Of a stretch of 64,000 nucleotides of DNA, positions 26,073 through 34,671 are shown one piece after another. Source of the DNA: Saccharothrix sp. NRRL B-16314. GTDB taxonomy: Bacteria; Actinomycetota; Actinomycetes; Mycobacteriales; Pseudonocardiaceae. The notes below the pieces were generated by a model. The model made no database searches and had not been told where the DNA came from. It was given only the letters and a program-made list of their open reading frames with translations. The translations under genes and the position numbers were made by a program. The stretch lies in assembly GCF_000716595.1 (NCBI RefSeq), contig NZ_JNXC01000007.1, forward strand, positions 124,001 through 188,000, written 5' to 3'. Numbering within the stretch: the first letter of the stretch is position 1; every line of letters begins with the position of its first letter.

Positions 26073-26795
26073 TCAGATGCCGCAGGCGGACGCCGACCAG
26101 AAGCGGCTGCTCCGGTGGTCGACGTGGGTGTGGTCGCCGTGACCCGGGTAACCCGGGCCGAGGATGCCGTTGAAACCGTGGTTGCGGGCCTGCTGGGCGA
26201 GGCGGCACAGGGAGTGCGGACCCGAACCCAGGTCCACCGCGTCGCCGTACAGGTGCCGCGAGTCGGACGCGCCGCCCACCGCGCTGTTGCAGGAGATGCT
26301 GCGGAAGCCGCTGGTCACGCGGATCGACTGGTCACCAAGTGCGTGCCGCAGCGCCTGGAGCTTCCACATCGACACCAGGGCGTTGAACTTGGCCGTCGAC
26401 GCGGAGACCTTCCCACCTCCCCAGGTCGAGTTGCAGTTGTTCAACTCCGCGTACGAGAAGTTGATCGGCGTGCAGTCATCGTCCTGGAGCGCGTAGAGCC
26501 GAGAGTAGGTCGCGCTGCCGGCCACGCCGTCCGCAGAGAGCCCGTAAGCCTGCTGGAAGCGCACGAGCGCCGAGCGGGTCGCGGGACCGAACGAGCCGTC
26601 CAGGGCGAGCACCCCGCCGTAGCCGGGGTAGCCGGACAGGCGGACCTGCAACTGGCGCACGTCCTCGCCGGACGCTCCTTGCGAGAGGGTTCGGTTCCAG
26701 GTGTAGCAGCCGTCGGCTTGCGCCGTTCCACCACCAGTCACCAGGACGACAGCGACAAGGGCTAATGAAGCGATGTAGGAAACTAGTCGGAGCAC
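26073..26795 (-). CDS. Secreted zinc D-Ala-D-Ala carboxypeptidase (M15) with peptidoglycan-binding domain
   Basis: 240-residue enzyme that trims peptidoglycan peptide stems. There is a signal peptide (ends ADG around residue 29) and a PG_binding_1 repeat (about 40-100: ASGEDVRQLQVRL, DGSFGPATRSALVRFQ). The M15 catalytic domain has zinc ligands H181 and D188 in SRHLYGDAVDL and H224 in HGDHTHVDH, with SGFRS before them. This is the same architecture as the Streptomyces albus G enzyme. GTG 26795 is chosen for its GGAGG site; the upstream in-frame residues are polar. An AT-rich promoter stretch lies at 26820-26920. Confidence 0.88.
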   Translation of the reverse strand: MLRLVSYIASLALVAVVLVTGGGTAQADGCYTWNRTLSQGASGEDVRQLQVRLSGYPGYGGVLALDGSFGPATRSALVRFQQAYGLSADGVAGSATYSRLYALQDDDCTPINFSYAELNNCNSTWGGGKVSASTAKFNALVSMWKLQALRHALGDQSIRVTSGFRSISCNSAVGGASDSRHLYGDAVDLGSGPHSLCRLAQQARNHGFNGILGPGYPGHGDHTHVDHRSSRFWSASACGI

Positions 26796-26937
26796 AGGAC
26801 CTCCAGACCGGGTTGGGGACGGGTCTGGAGCCTTGCGGAGACAAAAACTTGCGTCAATCTGTCCTCGATGTATGAATATTTCACACATCGCGAACAGTTT
26901 GTGAACAACCTGCAACGGCGGGCCGGGCGTCCCCTGA

Positions 26938-28338
26938 TCACCGGGGTGGTGCCTTCGGTCCGCTGCGGGCCAACGCGCGGCTGTGCCCGCGTGATCGCAC
27001 CACAGGCGCGTGCGACGGTAAAGGCGGAGGCGAAGGCACGGGCTCCGGTGCCTGACGCGGCACGGCCGGTGCCCGCGGGCCGGCGGGCAGGCGGTGCTCG
27101 CCCGGGTCGGCCGACGCGGCGGGTGCGCTGTGCTGTGGCGGACGCGGGCTCGCGGTCACCTTGTTCTGCCGCCACAGCTCCGTCGACAGCTTGATCATCG
27201 CCGTCGGCGCGTCCAGCCCGACCATGCCGACCAGTCGGCCGTCGCTGATGAACCCGGTGATGGTCCGGTGGTCCTTCTGCGACCCGGCCAACGTCGTCGT
27301 GTCCGTGCCCATCGCGGGCAGGCCCGAACCCTGGATGCGCATGCCGTACTGCTCGGTCCAGAACCGGGGGACGGGGGTGAACGGCCGCGAAGACTCCCTG
27401 CCCGCCAACAGGTTCTCCGCAGCCGCCCGACCCATTTCCACCGCGTTGAGCCAGTGCTCGACCCGACGCGGCTGCCCTCCGAACCGGAGGTTCGGCCACC
27501 GCGCGACGTCACCGGCGGCCACGATGTCGGTCCCGCCGACCACGTGGCACGTGGGATCGCACAGCACGCCGTCCTCCAGCACCAGACCCGACCCGCGCAG
27601 CCAGGCGACCGACGGCGCGGCGCCCACCGCGATCACCACGACCGCGGCGAAGAACACCTGCCCGTCGGACAGGTGGATGGCCACCCCGCCCGACTGCCGC
27701 ACCCAGTGCCGGATCTTCACGCCCATCGCCAGCCGGACGCCGCGCGCCCGGTGCGCCTCGGTGACCGTGTCCGCGATGCTCTTGCCGACCGCGCTGCCCA
27801 GCAACGTGGACGACCGGCTCACGACGGCGACGTCACGGCCCATCGACTTCACCGACGCCGCCATCTCGCAGCCGATGAGACCGCCGCCGATGACCACGAC
27901 CAGGCCCTGCGTCGAGTTGATCGCCCGCTTGATCGCGATCGCGTCGTCCACCGTGCGCAGCACGTGGATGCGGGGGTCCTGCCGCGGCGCGCCCGCGAGG
28001 TGCCGCGGCTCGACGCCGGTCGCGATGATCAGCCCGTCGTACTTCAGCTCCTCGCCACCGGGCAGGCCGACCACGTGCCGGTCCGGCTCCAGGTGCGTCG
28101 CGACCGTGCCCAGCCGCCACACCGCGTCCAGCTCGCGGCTGATCGTCAACCGCAGGTCGGACGCGACCAGCTCGCCGTTGATCGCCTCCTTGGACAGCGC
28201 CGGCCGGTGGTAGGGCAGGTGCCGCTCGGCGCCGACGATGACGATCTCGCCGCGGAAGCCCAGCTCGCGCAGCCGTTCGCCCGCACGCAACCCGGCCAGC
28301 CCGCCGCCCGCGACCACCACGCGTTCCTCGTTCTTCAC
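26938..28338 (-). CDS. FAD-dependent ferredoxin/NAD(P)H oxidoreductase
   Basis: 466-residue pyridine nucleotide-disulphide-type reductase of the rhodocoxin/putidaredoxin reductase group. The FAD site is VVVAGGGLAGLRAGERL, the NAD(P)H site is VVVIGGGLIGCEMAASV, and the second FAD motif is DIVAAGDVARWPN. A Pro-rich tail of about 75 residues follows the usual end. The start overlaps the stop of the membrane-ferredoxin gene (GTGA). It probably passes electrons between NAD(P)H and that protein's ferredoxin part. Confidence 0.85.
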   Translation of the reverse strand: MKNEERVVVAGGGLAGLRAGERLRELGFRGEIVIVGAERHLPYHRPALSKEAINGELVASDLRLTISRELDAVWRLGTVATHLEPDRHVVGLPGGEELKYDGLIIATGVEPRHLAGAPRQDPRIHVLRTVDDAIAIKRAINSTQGLVVVIGGGLIGCEMAASVKSMGRDVAVVSRSSTLLGSAVGKSIADTVTEAHRARGVRLAMGVKIRHWVRQSGGVAIHLSDGQVFFAAVVVIAVGAAPSVAWLRGSGLVLEDGVLCDPTCHVVGGTDIVAAGDVARWPNLRFGGQPRRVEHWLNAVEMGRAAAENLLAGRESSRPFTPVPRFWTEQYGMRIQGSGLPAMGTDTTTLAGSQKDHRTITGFISDGRLVGMVGLDAPTAMIKLSTELWRQNKVTASPRPPQHSAPAASADPGEHRLPAGPRAPAVPRQAPEPVPSPPPLPSHAPVVRSRGHSRALARSGPKAPPR

Positions 28339-29174
28339 CGCACACGCTCCCGCAACTCGATCGCGCGCATCGGACACGCGCGTGCGGCGGCCCGCGCATT
28401 GGCGAACTGCTCCGGCGGCGGCCTGCGCTCGTAGCGCAGGCGCTCGTCGTCGACCAGCTGGAACAGGCCCGGCGCCTCGGCCTGGCAGATGCCGTAGCGG
28501 TGGCAGCGCTCGTTGTCGACGCTGATGTCCAGCGCCGCGCCTCCCGCGCCGTCCGGCTCGGGCTCGAAACCTGGCTCCGGTTCCAGCATGCCCAGCTTCA
28601 CCAGCACGTGCGGCGGCAGGAACCGGGCCACGGCGATGGTCGCCGTGGGGATCAGGATGGTGAGGCCCGCCAGCCAGACCACGGCCAGGGTGCCGTTGGC
28701 GACGGCGCCGAACCAGGAGTGCACGACGGTCACGGCTACCGCGACGTAGGCGAGCTGGTGCAGCCTCAGCCACTTGCGGTAGTAGACCTTCTTGCGCAGA
28801 CCCGCCGTGACGGCGACGGTCAGCATGACCTCCAGGCCCAGGATGCCCAGGGCGTGCCGGAACAGGCCGCCGTCGGCGAACGGCACCAGCAGCTGGAGGG
28901 ACGTGAACGCGTCGAGCCGCAACAGGGTGAACGCGACGGCGTGCAGCGACCCGAACGTCAGGGCCATGGTCGCCAGCACCATGTGGCTGTTGCGCAACCC
29001 CTGCCTGCCGGAGAGCTTGTTGGCCCAGCCCGTCGCGATCAGCACGCCCCAGCACAGGGTGGCGCACATGGTCGCGTAGGCCAGACGCGCCGAGATCTGC
29101 GCGACGTGGCGCACTCCGGCGTCGTGGTCGCCGCCGGCCGCCTGGGCGATCAGCAGCGGAACCTGGGTGAGCAC
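28335..29174 (-). CDS. Ferric-reductase-like membrane cytochrome fused to a 3Fe-4S ferredoxin
   Basis: 279 residues. About five transmembrane helices carry two His pairs suited to bis-His heme (NSHMVLATMALTFGSLH and RLHQLAYVAVAVTVVH). After an acidic linker the C-terminus is a ferredoxin of the actinobacterial 3Fe-4S type (DNERCHRYGICQAEAPGLF ... RACPMRAI). A fusion of heme membrane domain and ferredoxin in one chain suits electron transfer across the membrane. A GGAGG site precedes GTG 29174. It is coupled by GTGA overlap to the FAD reductase, which would reduce the ferredoxin domain. Confidence 0.82.
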   Translation of the reverse strand: MLTQVPLLIAQAAGGDHDAGVRHVAQISARLAYATMCATLCWGVLIATGWANKLSGRQGLRNSHMVLATMALTFGSLHAVAFTLLRLDAFTSLQLLVPFADGGLFRHALGILGLEVMLTVAVTAGLRKKVYYRKWLRLHQLAYVAVAVTVVHSWFGAVANGTLAVVWLAGLTILIPTATIAVARFLPPHVLVKLGMLEPEPGFEPEPDGAGGAALDISVDNERCHRYGICQAEAPGLFQLVDDERLRYERRPPPEQFANARAAARACPMRAIELRERVR

Positions 29175-29229
29175 GGGTGGTTACCTCCGAGATGGCGGGA
29201 GAGAACTCGCAGGTGGTGGGAGGGGTCGA

Positions 29230-29276
29230 CCCGCCCGGCAGGCGGTGCAGGAGTGGGTCACGGCCTGCCGGGCGGG
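29230..29276. terminator. 14-bp GC stem ending the DUF4142/lipoprotein transcript
   Basis: Arms 29230-29243 (CCCGCCCGGCAGGC) and 29263-29276 are exact complements with a 19-base loop. The hairpin lies 50 bases beyond the DUF4142 stop and before the membrane-cytochrome gene. It separates the two halves of the redox cluster into different transcripts or attenuates read-through. Confidence 0.65.
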
Positions 29277-29325
29277 TTCAGGGGTGGGGAGGGCAGTGCG
29301 GAGTGGGGTGGGTGACCACCTCCTT

Positions 29326-30093
29326 TCACTTGACGTCGCCGCGGGGCCGCAGCACGCGCAGGATTCCGATCGTCACCACCGCGCCTGCCAGGCACATGAG
29401 GAGCACGACGAGGGGACTCGGGCCGTCCGCCGGTACCTGCGCGGACGCCCGCACCGGGTCGCCGCGCACCGCCGCCGCGGGCGCCACCCCCGCGGCGACC
29501 GGTTTGGCCAGGCCCATGTCGGTGACCATGTTGGTGCTCTCCAACAGGGTCATGTGCTTGAGCACGATCTGGTTGCACACCTGGGCGAACTGCCGGATCG
29601 CCTCGTTGCGGGTGTTCGCCCGGACCGTGCCGATGGCCGGGAAGATCGAGCCGTGCGCGGCGCGCAGCCGGTTGGCGAACGAGTCGTCGAACGCCGCGCC
29701 GGTGAGCGAGCGCATCTCCGCCATCCAGGACTGCTGGTCGGCGTTGGCCTCGTTGGGCAGCGCCACGCCCATCTGCGAGGCGAGCCGCACCACCCGTTCG
29801 TCGAGGAACATGTGGTCGCTCGCCAGCTGCGCGCCGACCTCCTTGACCCTGGTGCTCGCCGCACGGGTCTTCGCCTCCTCACCCATGGGCATCTCCCACA
29901 GGCCCGCCAGTCGCACCTTGACCAGCAGTTCCTTGTCCAGCGCGGAGATCGGGCCCAACGGGGTCTGCTGCACCGGCCCGGTCTCGGCCGGGTCGTCGGC
30001 GTGCGCGACACCGGCCGGCACGGACAGTGGCAGCACGGGCAGGAGCAGCAGGTGCACGGCCAGCGCGACCGCCGCGAAACGCTTGGCTGACAT
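29326..30093 (-). CDS. DUF4142 secreted/membrane-anchored protein
   Basis: 255 residues: a signal peptide (ends AHA near residue 32), a four-helix DUF4142 core (LDKELLVKVRLAGLWEMPMGEEA, ASDHMFLDERVVRLASQMGV, RAAHGSIFPAIGTVRANTRN) and a C-terminal transmembrane helix. DUF4142 is a ferritin-like helical bundle fold seen in envelope proteins; its role here is unknown. It is downstream of the lipoprotein gene (11-base gap) in the same direction and belongs to the redox cluster. Confidence 0.8.
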   Translation of the reverse strand: MSAKRFAAVALAVHLLLLPVLPLSVPAGVAHADDPAETGPVQQTPLGPISALDKELLVKVRLAGLWEMPMGEEAKTRAASTRVKEVGAQLASDHMFLDERVVRLASQMGVALPNEANADQQSWMAEMRSLTGAAFDDSFANRLRAAHGSIFPAIGTVRANTRNEAIRQFAQVCNQIVLKHMTLLESTNMVTDMGLAKPVAAGVAPAAAVRGDPVRASAQVPADGPSPLVVLLMCLAGAVVTIGILRVLRPRGDVK

Positions 30094-30104
30094 GGGTTCT
30101 CGTC

Positions 30105-30683
30105 CTAGTAGCCGTCGCCGGTGGACGGTTGACCGGGCGCCGCGTCGTCCTCGGCCTGCGCCTTCCGGCCCTCGGGCGTCACGGCGAACCACGTGCCGCC
30201 CTTGCCCTGACCGGTCAGGTCGCCCGCCTTCTTGTCGCCCGTGTACCGGTAGAGCGGCCAGCCGGCCAACGTCACCTGCTTCTTGCCGTCCGCGCGGGCC
30301 ACCGACCCGACCAGCGTCGGGTCCACCCCGGACGTCATGGTGTGCTCGCCGACCAGCACCGGCGGCCACGACTTCAGGCACTCGCCGTCGCAAGTGGACT
30401 TCGGCGGTTTTGCGGAGTCCTTGTCGTAGCGGTACAGCGCGAAACCGCCCGCGTCCGCGACGAACCAGCCGACCTGTCGCGACTCGGTCGCCGAGAGCAT
30501 CTGGTGCGGCTCCTTGCCGAATTCGGGTGACTGCTGGAGAGTCGTCGGACCGGAACCAGCGCCGTCCGCGCCGTCCCTGCTCGCGGCGGTGTCGATCGCG
30601 GTGGCGCCACAGGCGCTGACCAGCATCAACGCCGCCGCCGCCGGAACCAGCAGCAACGCGTTCCGGGTACGTCGACTTCGCAT
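30105..30683 (-). CDS. Lipoprotein of the COG4315 secreted-repeat type
   Basis: 192 residues. The lipobox LVSAC near residue 25 predicts a lipid anchor. Two copies of the family repeat follow: GGFALYRYDKDSAKPPKSTC-type with CDGECLKSWPPVL, and GWPLYRYTGDKKAGDLTGQG. The CxxxC with Trp-Pro-Pro is the family hallmark. Such lipoproteins commonly sit beside ECF sigma factors and membrane electron carriers. I prefer ATG 30683 (six bases after AGGA) to ATG 30686. A 9-bp inverted repeat (30688-30696 / 30716-30724) overlaps its ribosome site. Confidence 0.83.
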   Translation of the reverse strand: MRSRRTRNALLLVPAAAALMLVSACGATAIDTAASRDGADGAGSGPTTLQQSPEFGKEPHQMLSATESRQVGWFVADAGGFALYRYDKDSAKPPKSTCDGECLKSWPPVLVGEHTMTSGVDPTLVGSVARADGKKQVTLAGWPLYRYTGDKKAGDLTGQGKGGTWFAVTPEGRKAQAEDDAAPGQPSTGDGY

Positions 30684-30687
30684 CATT

Positions 30688-30724
30688 GGTCCTTTCTCCG
30701 GCCGGCGGGTCCGCCGAAAGGACC
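30688..30724. repeat. Inverted repeat over the lipoprotein ribosome site
   Basis: GGTCCTTTC (30688-30696) and its exact complement (30716-30724) are separated by 19 bases. The left arm contains the AGGA ribosome site of the lipoprotein gene, so it could be an mRNA hairpin hiding that site or an operator. No partner factor is known. Confidence 0.4.
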
Positions 30725-30869
30725 AGCGGACCGGTAACCGGGGCCGTGCCATTGCGGCGGATACCGTGGAGTACGGACACGTTGCGGTGACGGTTCACGA
30801 ACAAATCGACGACTTTTTTTGGCGCGAAACCCTCGACGCGGAACCCGCCGGCGCGCTTGGATGCTCGGC

Positions 30870-31424
30870 GTGGCGCGGCACAGACGCAGCACTTCCCCCC
30901 AAAGTGATCACGGTTGGCCGGACTTGAGTCTGGAAGACGAGCTGATCCGCAGGCTCTACCAGGAGTTCGGCAGCGCGCTGCTCGGACATGCCATGAGGCT
31001 GACCGGCAGCGACCGGCAGTGGGCCGAGGACATCGTCCAGGAGACGCTCGTGCGGGCGTGGCGCAACGCCGAGAAGCTGGAGCGGGACCCGGTCCTGCTG
31101 CGCTCCTGGCTGTTCACCGTCGCCCGGCGACTGGTCATCGACGACCGTCGCAAGAGGAGCGTCCGACCGCAGGAGTCGGAGTTGACGCCGTCCGACGAGG
31201 CGCCGCAGCGGGACGAAGCGGACCGCACGCTGGCGGCGATCGTCGTCGCCGAGGCGATGAACGGACTGACGGAGGAACACCGGGAGGCTATTCTCGAGAC
31301 ATATCTGAGGGATCGAACGGTCGGAGAGGCCGCGGCGGTGCTCGGGGTACCGCCCGGCACGGTGAAGTCCAGGGTGTACTACGCGCTCCGCGCCCTGCGG
31401 CGCGCGTTGCAGGATCGGGGCTGA
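30870..31424 (+). CDS. ECF RNA polymerase sigma factor
   Basis: About 184 residues. Region 2 reads YQEFGSALLGHAMRLTG then AEDIVQETLVRAWRN, and region 4 reads LTEEHREAILETYLRDRTVGEAA with VPPGTVKSRVYYALR. The size and motifs fit an ECF sigma factor of the SigK/SigL type. The start is uncertain: GTG 30870 (VARHRRST) seems likely, ATG 30861 or TTG 30924 are alternatives, and none has a good ribosome site. It is divergent from the redox lipoprotein gene and four bases before its anti-sigma gene, so this cluster may be its regulon. Confidence 0.82.
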   Translation: MARHRRSTSPQSDHGWPDLSLEDELIRRLYQEFGSALLGHAMRLTGSDRQWAEDIVQETLVRAWRNAEKLERDPVLLRSWLFTVARRLVIDDRRKRSVRPQESELTPSDEAPQRDEADRTLAAIVVAEAMNGLTEEHREAILETYLRDRTVGEAAAVLGVPPGTVKSRVYYALRALRRALQDRG

Positions 31425-31428
31425 ACAG

Positions 31429-32163
31429 GTGACTTCGCTGCCGAACCACGTCGACGTGGCGGCGTACGTCCTCGGTGTCCTCGACGAGGACGAGGTCGAC
31501 GCCTTCGAGAACCACCTCGCCCAGTGCCGTCGATGTGCGCTCGACCTGCGGGATTTCGCCGAACTGCCCGATCTGCTCGACGAGGCCGACGCCAACGGCA
31601 TGCTGCGCGCCAACACGGGGGAGCGGCCCGACGGCCGCTCGGTGCGCGCGATGCTCGACTCGGTCTCCGAATCCAGGGCGCGCAAGCGCCGCACCGCGGT
31701 GCTGCTGACCGCCGCCGCTGCCGTGGTGCTCGTCGCGCTGACCGCGGTCGTGTCGGTGAACGCCGCCTCACCGCCCGACCCGGTCGCCGCCTCCTCTTCG
31801 ACGCCGTCGGCGCCGGACCCGTCGTACGTGGCGAAGGGCGCACCGGACGTCGCGGGCACCATCGCCCGCACCGACCCCGCCACCGGCGTGAACGCCCGGC
31901 TCGCGGCGAGCCTCGAACCATGGGGCACGTCGGTGGAGGTGGAGGTGAAGGGCGCGAAGGGCCCGACCCGCTGCGAGTTGATTGCGAAGTCCCGAACCGG
32001 CGAGTCGATGGTCGTCGGCTCGTGGTTGGTGACGGCGGCGGGCCCGGGCAAGGACCCGGTGACCTTCAGCGCCGCTGTTGGCATGCGGTGGCACGACATC
32101 GTCGAGTTCACCGTCCGCGACACCAGGGAGGGCGCCACCCTGGTCCGCCTCCCCACCTCGTAA
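31429..32163 (+). CDS. Anti-sigma factor with zinc-finger (zf-HC2/RskA-like)
   Basis: 244 residues. The N-terminal anti-sigma domain has HVDVAAYVLGVLDEDEVDAFENHLAQCRRC, i.e. His then HxxxCxxC, which can bind zinc. There is a single transmembrane helix at about residues 88-108 (TAVLLTAAAAVVLVALTAVV), and an extracellular beta-rich domain. It should hold the upstream sigma factor at the membrane and release it on a surface signal. GTG start, with AACAGGTG just before; the gap from the sigma stop is four bases. Confidence 0.85.
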   Translation: MTSLPNHVDVAAYVLGVLDEDEVDAFENHLAQCRRCALDLRDFAELPDLLDEADANGMLRANTGERPDGRSVRAMLDSVSESRARKRRTAVLLTAAAAVVLVALTAVVSVNAASPPDPVAASSSTPSAPDPSYVAKGAPDVAGTIARTDPATGVNARLAASLEPWGTSVEVEVKGAKGPTRCELIAKSRTGESMVVGSWLVTAAGPGKDPVTFSAAVGMRWHDIVEFTVRDTREGATLVRLPTS

Positions 32164-32167
32164 CCCC

Positions 32168-32233
32168 GAGAGTCCTACGCTCAGGACCCGCGAGTCCTAC
32201 GTTCGGAACACGTGAGTTCAACGCTCAGAACCC
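32168..32233. repeat. Tandem 22-bp units, dispersed repeat family (copy 2)
   Basis: Three clear units start at 32168, 32190 and 32212, with a decayed fourth after 32234. Sequence and 22-bp period match the 15416-15503 cluster 16.7 kb away. Both lie in intergenic space just past a stop codon. Confidence 0.8.
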
Positions 32234-32293
32234 ACGAGCCTCCGACGGGGACACCGCGAATCGCGCGTCCGGGTACTTGACGAGGAGGTTCTG

Positions 32294-33202
32294 GTGGAGG
32301 TCGGTTTCGTCGGTCTCGGCACCATGGGTCAGCCGATGGCGCTCAACCTGGCCCGGTCCGGCCGGCCGCTGGTGGTGTGGAACCGGTCGCCGCACCGGGC
32401 CGAACCGCTGCGGGACGTCGGCGCACGGGTCGTCGCGACAGCGGCCGAGGTCTTCGCCGCCACCGAGGTCGTGATCCTGATGCTCTCCGACGAGGTCGCG
32501 ATCGACGACGTCCTGGAACGCGGCACGCCCCGGTTCGCGGACAACGTCCGAGGCCGCACGATCGTCAACATGGGCACGACGGCAGCGGACTACTCGCACG
32601 CCCTGGGCGTCGACGTCCGCGCCGCCGGCGGTGACTACGTCGAAGCACCCGTCTCGGGCTCGCGCGGCCCGGCCGAGGCCGGTGAACTGGTCGCCATGCT
32701 CGCCGGCGCCCCCGAAGCCGTGGCACGGGCGCGCGAGGTGATCGCGCCGATGTGCGCGGACGTGGTGGACTGCGGTCAGACCCCGAACGCCCTGCTGATG
32801 AAGCTGGCGGTCAACCTGTTCCTGATCACGATGGCCACCGGCCTGGCCGAGGCGTTCCACTTCGCCGAACGCCACGACCTCGACCTGCGCACGTTCGTCG
32901 ACGTGCTGGACGCGGGCCCCATGGCCAGCAAGGTGTCGCGCACCAAGGCGGCGAAGCTCCTCGCCGTCGACTACGAGGTCCAGGCCTCGGCCCGCGACGT
33001 GCTCAAGAACAACCGGCTGATCGTGGACGCCGCCCGCGCCGCCGGTGTCGCGTCACCGCTGCTGGACGTGTGCCTGTCCCTCTTCACCCGCACGGTGGAG
33101 CTGGGGCACGGCGGTGTCGACATGGCCGCGGTCGTCCACGCGATCAGGGACCGCTCACATCCGGCGCAACCCCAGGAGGACCCGCTCCATCAGGTCCAGT
33201 GA
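32294..33202 (+). CDS. NAD(P)-dependent beta-hydroxyacid dehydrogenase
   Basis: 302-residue member of the 3-hydroxyisobutyrate/6-phosphogluconate dehydrogenase superfamily. The Rossmann loop is [20 protein letters not shown], the substrate loop [20 protein letters not shown], and the catalytic Lys is in [13 protein letters not shown]. It oxidises a beta-hydroxy acid or reduces a semialdehyde; the exact substrate is not visible. GTG 32294 has GAGGAGG six bases upstream. Its 3' end overlaps the DUF742 gene on the other strand by 48 bases. Confidence 0.86.
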   Translation: MEVGFVGLGTMGQPMALNLARSGRPLVVWNRSPHRAEPLRDVGARVVATAAEVFAATEVVILMLSDEVAIDDVLERGTPRFADNVRGRTIVNMGTTAADYSHALGVDVRAAGGDYVEAPVSGSRGPAEAGELVAMLAGAPEAVARAREVIAPMCADVVDCGQTPNALLMKLAVNLFLITMATGLAEAFHFAERHDLDLRTFVDVLDAGPMASKVSRTKAAKLLAVDYEVQASARDVLKNNRLIVDAARAAGVASPLLDVCLSLFTRTVELGHGGVDMAAVVHAIRDRSHPAQPQEDPLHQVQ

Positions 33203-33499
33203 CGGCCGACCGCGGTCGTCGATCGTGCCGTCCTCGTGCACGTTGATCAGGCTCATGTCGGACATGTCCGCCAACAACACCCGCACCACGCCGAGCGGAA
33301 GTCGCAGCGTCGCCGCGACTTCCGCCACGGAATGCGGATTGCGGCACAGATCGCTGATGATCCGGTGTTCCGCGGTCGACGTCAGGGCGTCTCTCGCCGC
33401 CTGTTCGTTCGTCGTCACGATGGTTTCGATGGCCAGCGTCGTCGCGGAGCGCGTACGACCGCCCGTTCTGGTGTAGGGACGCACCCGGAGGGTCGACAC
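33155..33499 (-). CDS. DUF742 protein (CvnC-like), solitary
   Basis: 114 residues with the DUF742 hallmarks [13 protein letters not shown] and [35 protein letters not shown]. In conservons (cvn) it is the third gene after a sensor kinase and a roadblock protein and before a Ras-like GTPase; here none of these is nearby, so it is a lone copy. GTG 33499 follows AGGAG with a five-base gap. It overlaps the 3' end of the dehydrogenase gene on the opposite strand. Confidence 0.82.
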   Translation of the reverse strand: MSTLRVRPYTRTGGRTRSATTLAIETIVTTNEQAARDALTSTAEHRIISDLCRNPHSVAEVAATLRLPLGVVRVLLADMSDMSLINVHEDGTIDDRGRPSLDLMERVLLGLRRM

Positions 33500-33912
33500 A
33501 CCAGCTCCTAACAACGGTCGACGTTGATCTTGGCAGCGCTTGGTCAAGGGCGCTGACGCCGCTAGACCCTACGATCCGGCACGCCTCCTGTCTCGGTTTT
33601 CCCGCCATGTGGGAGGGTTTGCGTGTCGTCGCGACGGTCTGTGTCCGGCCGCTTTCTGCGGGTGTCCGAATCGGTCGGAGCCACATCGCAGGCATCGGAT
33701 GATCGGTGGGGTCAACCCTCCGTTCGTCCCTTGTTCGGCCAGCGTTCGACGGGAAGTACGGCGCGCGGTGTTCCTCCGGAGTGTTTCCGCACCGGCTAAG
33801 GGAAATACCCCGACTCCGATTCCGGGGTCATTCCCGACGCGCCGAAGTACCCGGTTCCGCCACATTTGCCCACGGGGACGGCGAGCGCCGTCGGACAGAG
33901 GGGTGGGAACCG
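33500..33912. other. 413-bp divergent intergenic region
   Basis: It lies between the DUF742 gene and the ABC exporter operon. It is locally less GC-rich and has no long credible ORF. A near-palindrome, CCCCGACTCCGATTCCGGGG, at about 33809-33828 may be regulatory, and a run GGGAAATACCCC lies just before it. I see no RNA gene. Confidence 0.4.
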
Positions 33913-34671
33913 GTGCAGGGCAACGTGGGATCGGCCGCGAAAGCGGTGGACGTGTGGAAGTCCTACGGCACGGGGGAAGCCGCGGTCACCGCGTTGGCCG
34001 GGGTGAGCGTGGAGTTCGACCGCGGCCGGTTCACCGCGATCATGGGTCCGTCCGGGTCGGGCAAGTCGACCCTGATGCACTGCCTCGCCGGGCTGGACAC
34101 GATCGACTCCGGTGACGTGTGGATCGGCGGCACGAAGGTGAACGGCCTGCGCGACAAGGGGTTGACGGAGCTGCGGCGCAGCCGGGTCGGGTTCATCTTC
34201 CAGCAGTTCAACCTGCTGCCGACGCTCACCGCGGAGGAGAACATCACGCTGCCGTCGGCCATCGGCGGCCGGAAGGTCGACCGGGCCTGGTTCGACGCCG
34301 TGATCGACGCGGTGGGCCTGCGCGACCGCCTCACGCACCGGCCGACGCAGCTGTCCGGCGGCCAGCAGCAACGCGTGGCCTGCGCCCGCGCCCTGGTCGC
34401 ACGGCCCGAGGTGGTGTTCGCCGACGAGCCGACCGGCAACCTGGACTCGCGGTCCGGCGCCGAGGTGCTCGGCTTCCTCCAGCGCTCGGCCCGGGACTTC
34501 GACCAGACCGTCGTCATGGTCACGCACGACCCGAACGCCGCGTCCTACGCGGACCGCGTGATCTTCCTGGCCGACGGGCAGATCGTGCGCGAACTGCACC
34601 ACCCCACCGCCGCGGCCGTGCTGGACACGATGAAGGTCCTCGACGGCGACGACCGGCTGGTCGTGGCGTGA
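33913..34671 (+). CDS. ABC transporter ATPase (MacB/LolD-like)
   Basis: 252 residues. Walker A is GPSGSGKST, Q-loop FIFQQFNLLPTLTAEENI, signature LSGGQQQRVACARAL, Walker B VVFADEPTGNLDS and the switch His MVTHDP. This type powers FtsX-fold permeases that act as mechanotransmission exporters of lipoproteins, peptides or antibiotics. GTG 33913 is preferred to a longer frame. The stop and the permease start overlap (TGATG), indicating coupled translation. Confidence 0.87.
   Translation: MQGNVGSAAKAVDVWKSYGTGEAAVTALAGVSVEFDRGRFTAIMGPSGSGKSTLMHCLAGLDTIDSGDVWIGGTKVNGLRDKGLTELRRSRVGFIFQQFNLLPTLTAEENITLPSAIGGRKVDRAWFDAVIDAVGLRDRLTHRPTQLSGGQQQRVACARALVARPEVVFADEPTGNLDSRSGAEVLGFLQRSARDFDQTVVMVTHDPNAASYADRVIFLADGQIVRELHHPTAAAVLDTMKVLDGDDRLVVA

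Noticed and set aside
26868..27194. Short plus-strand frame over the M15 promoter region
   Set aside because: No ribosome site; runs antisense into the FAD reductase gene; low complexity.
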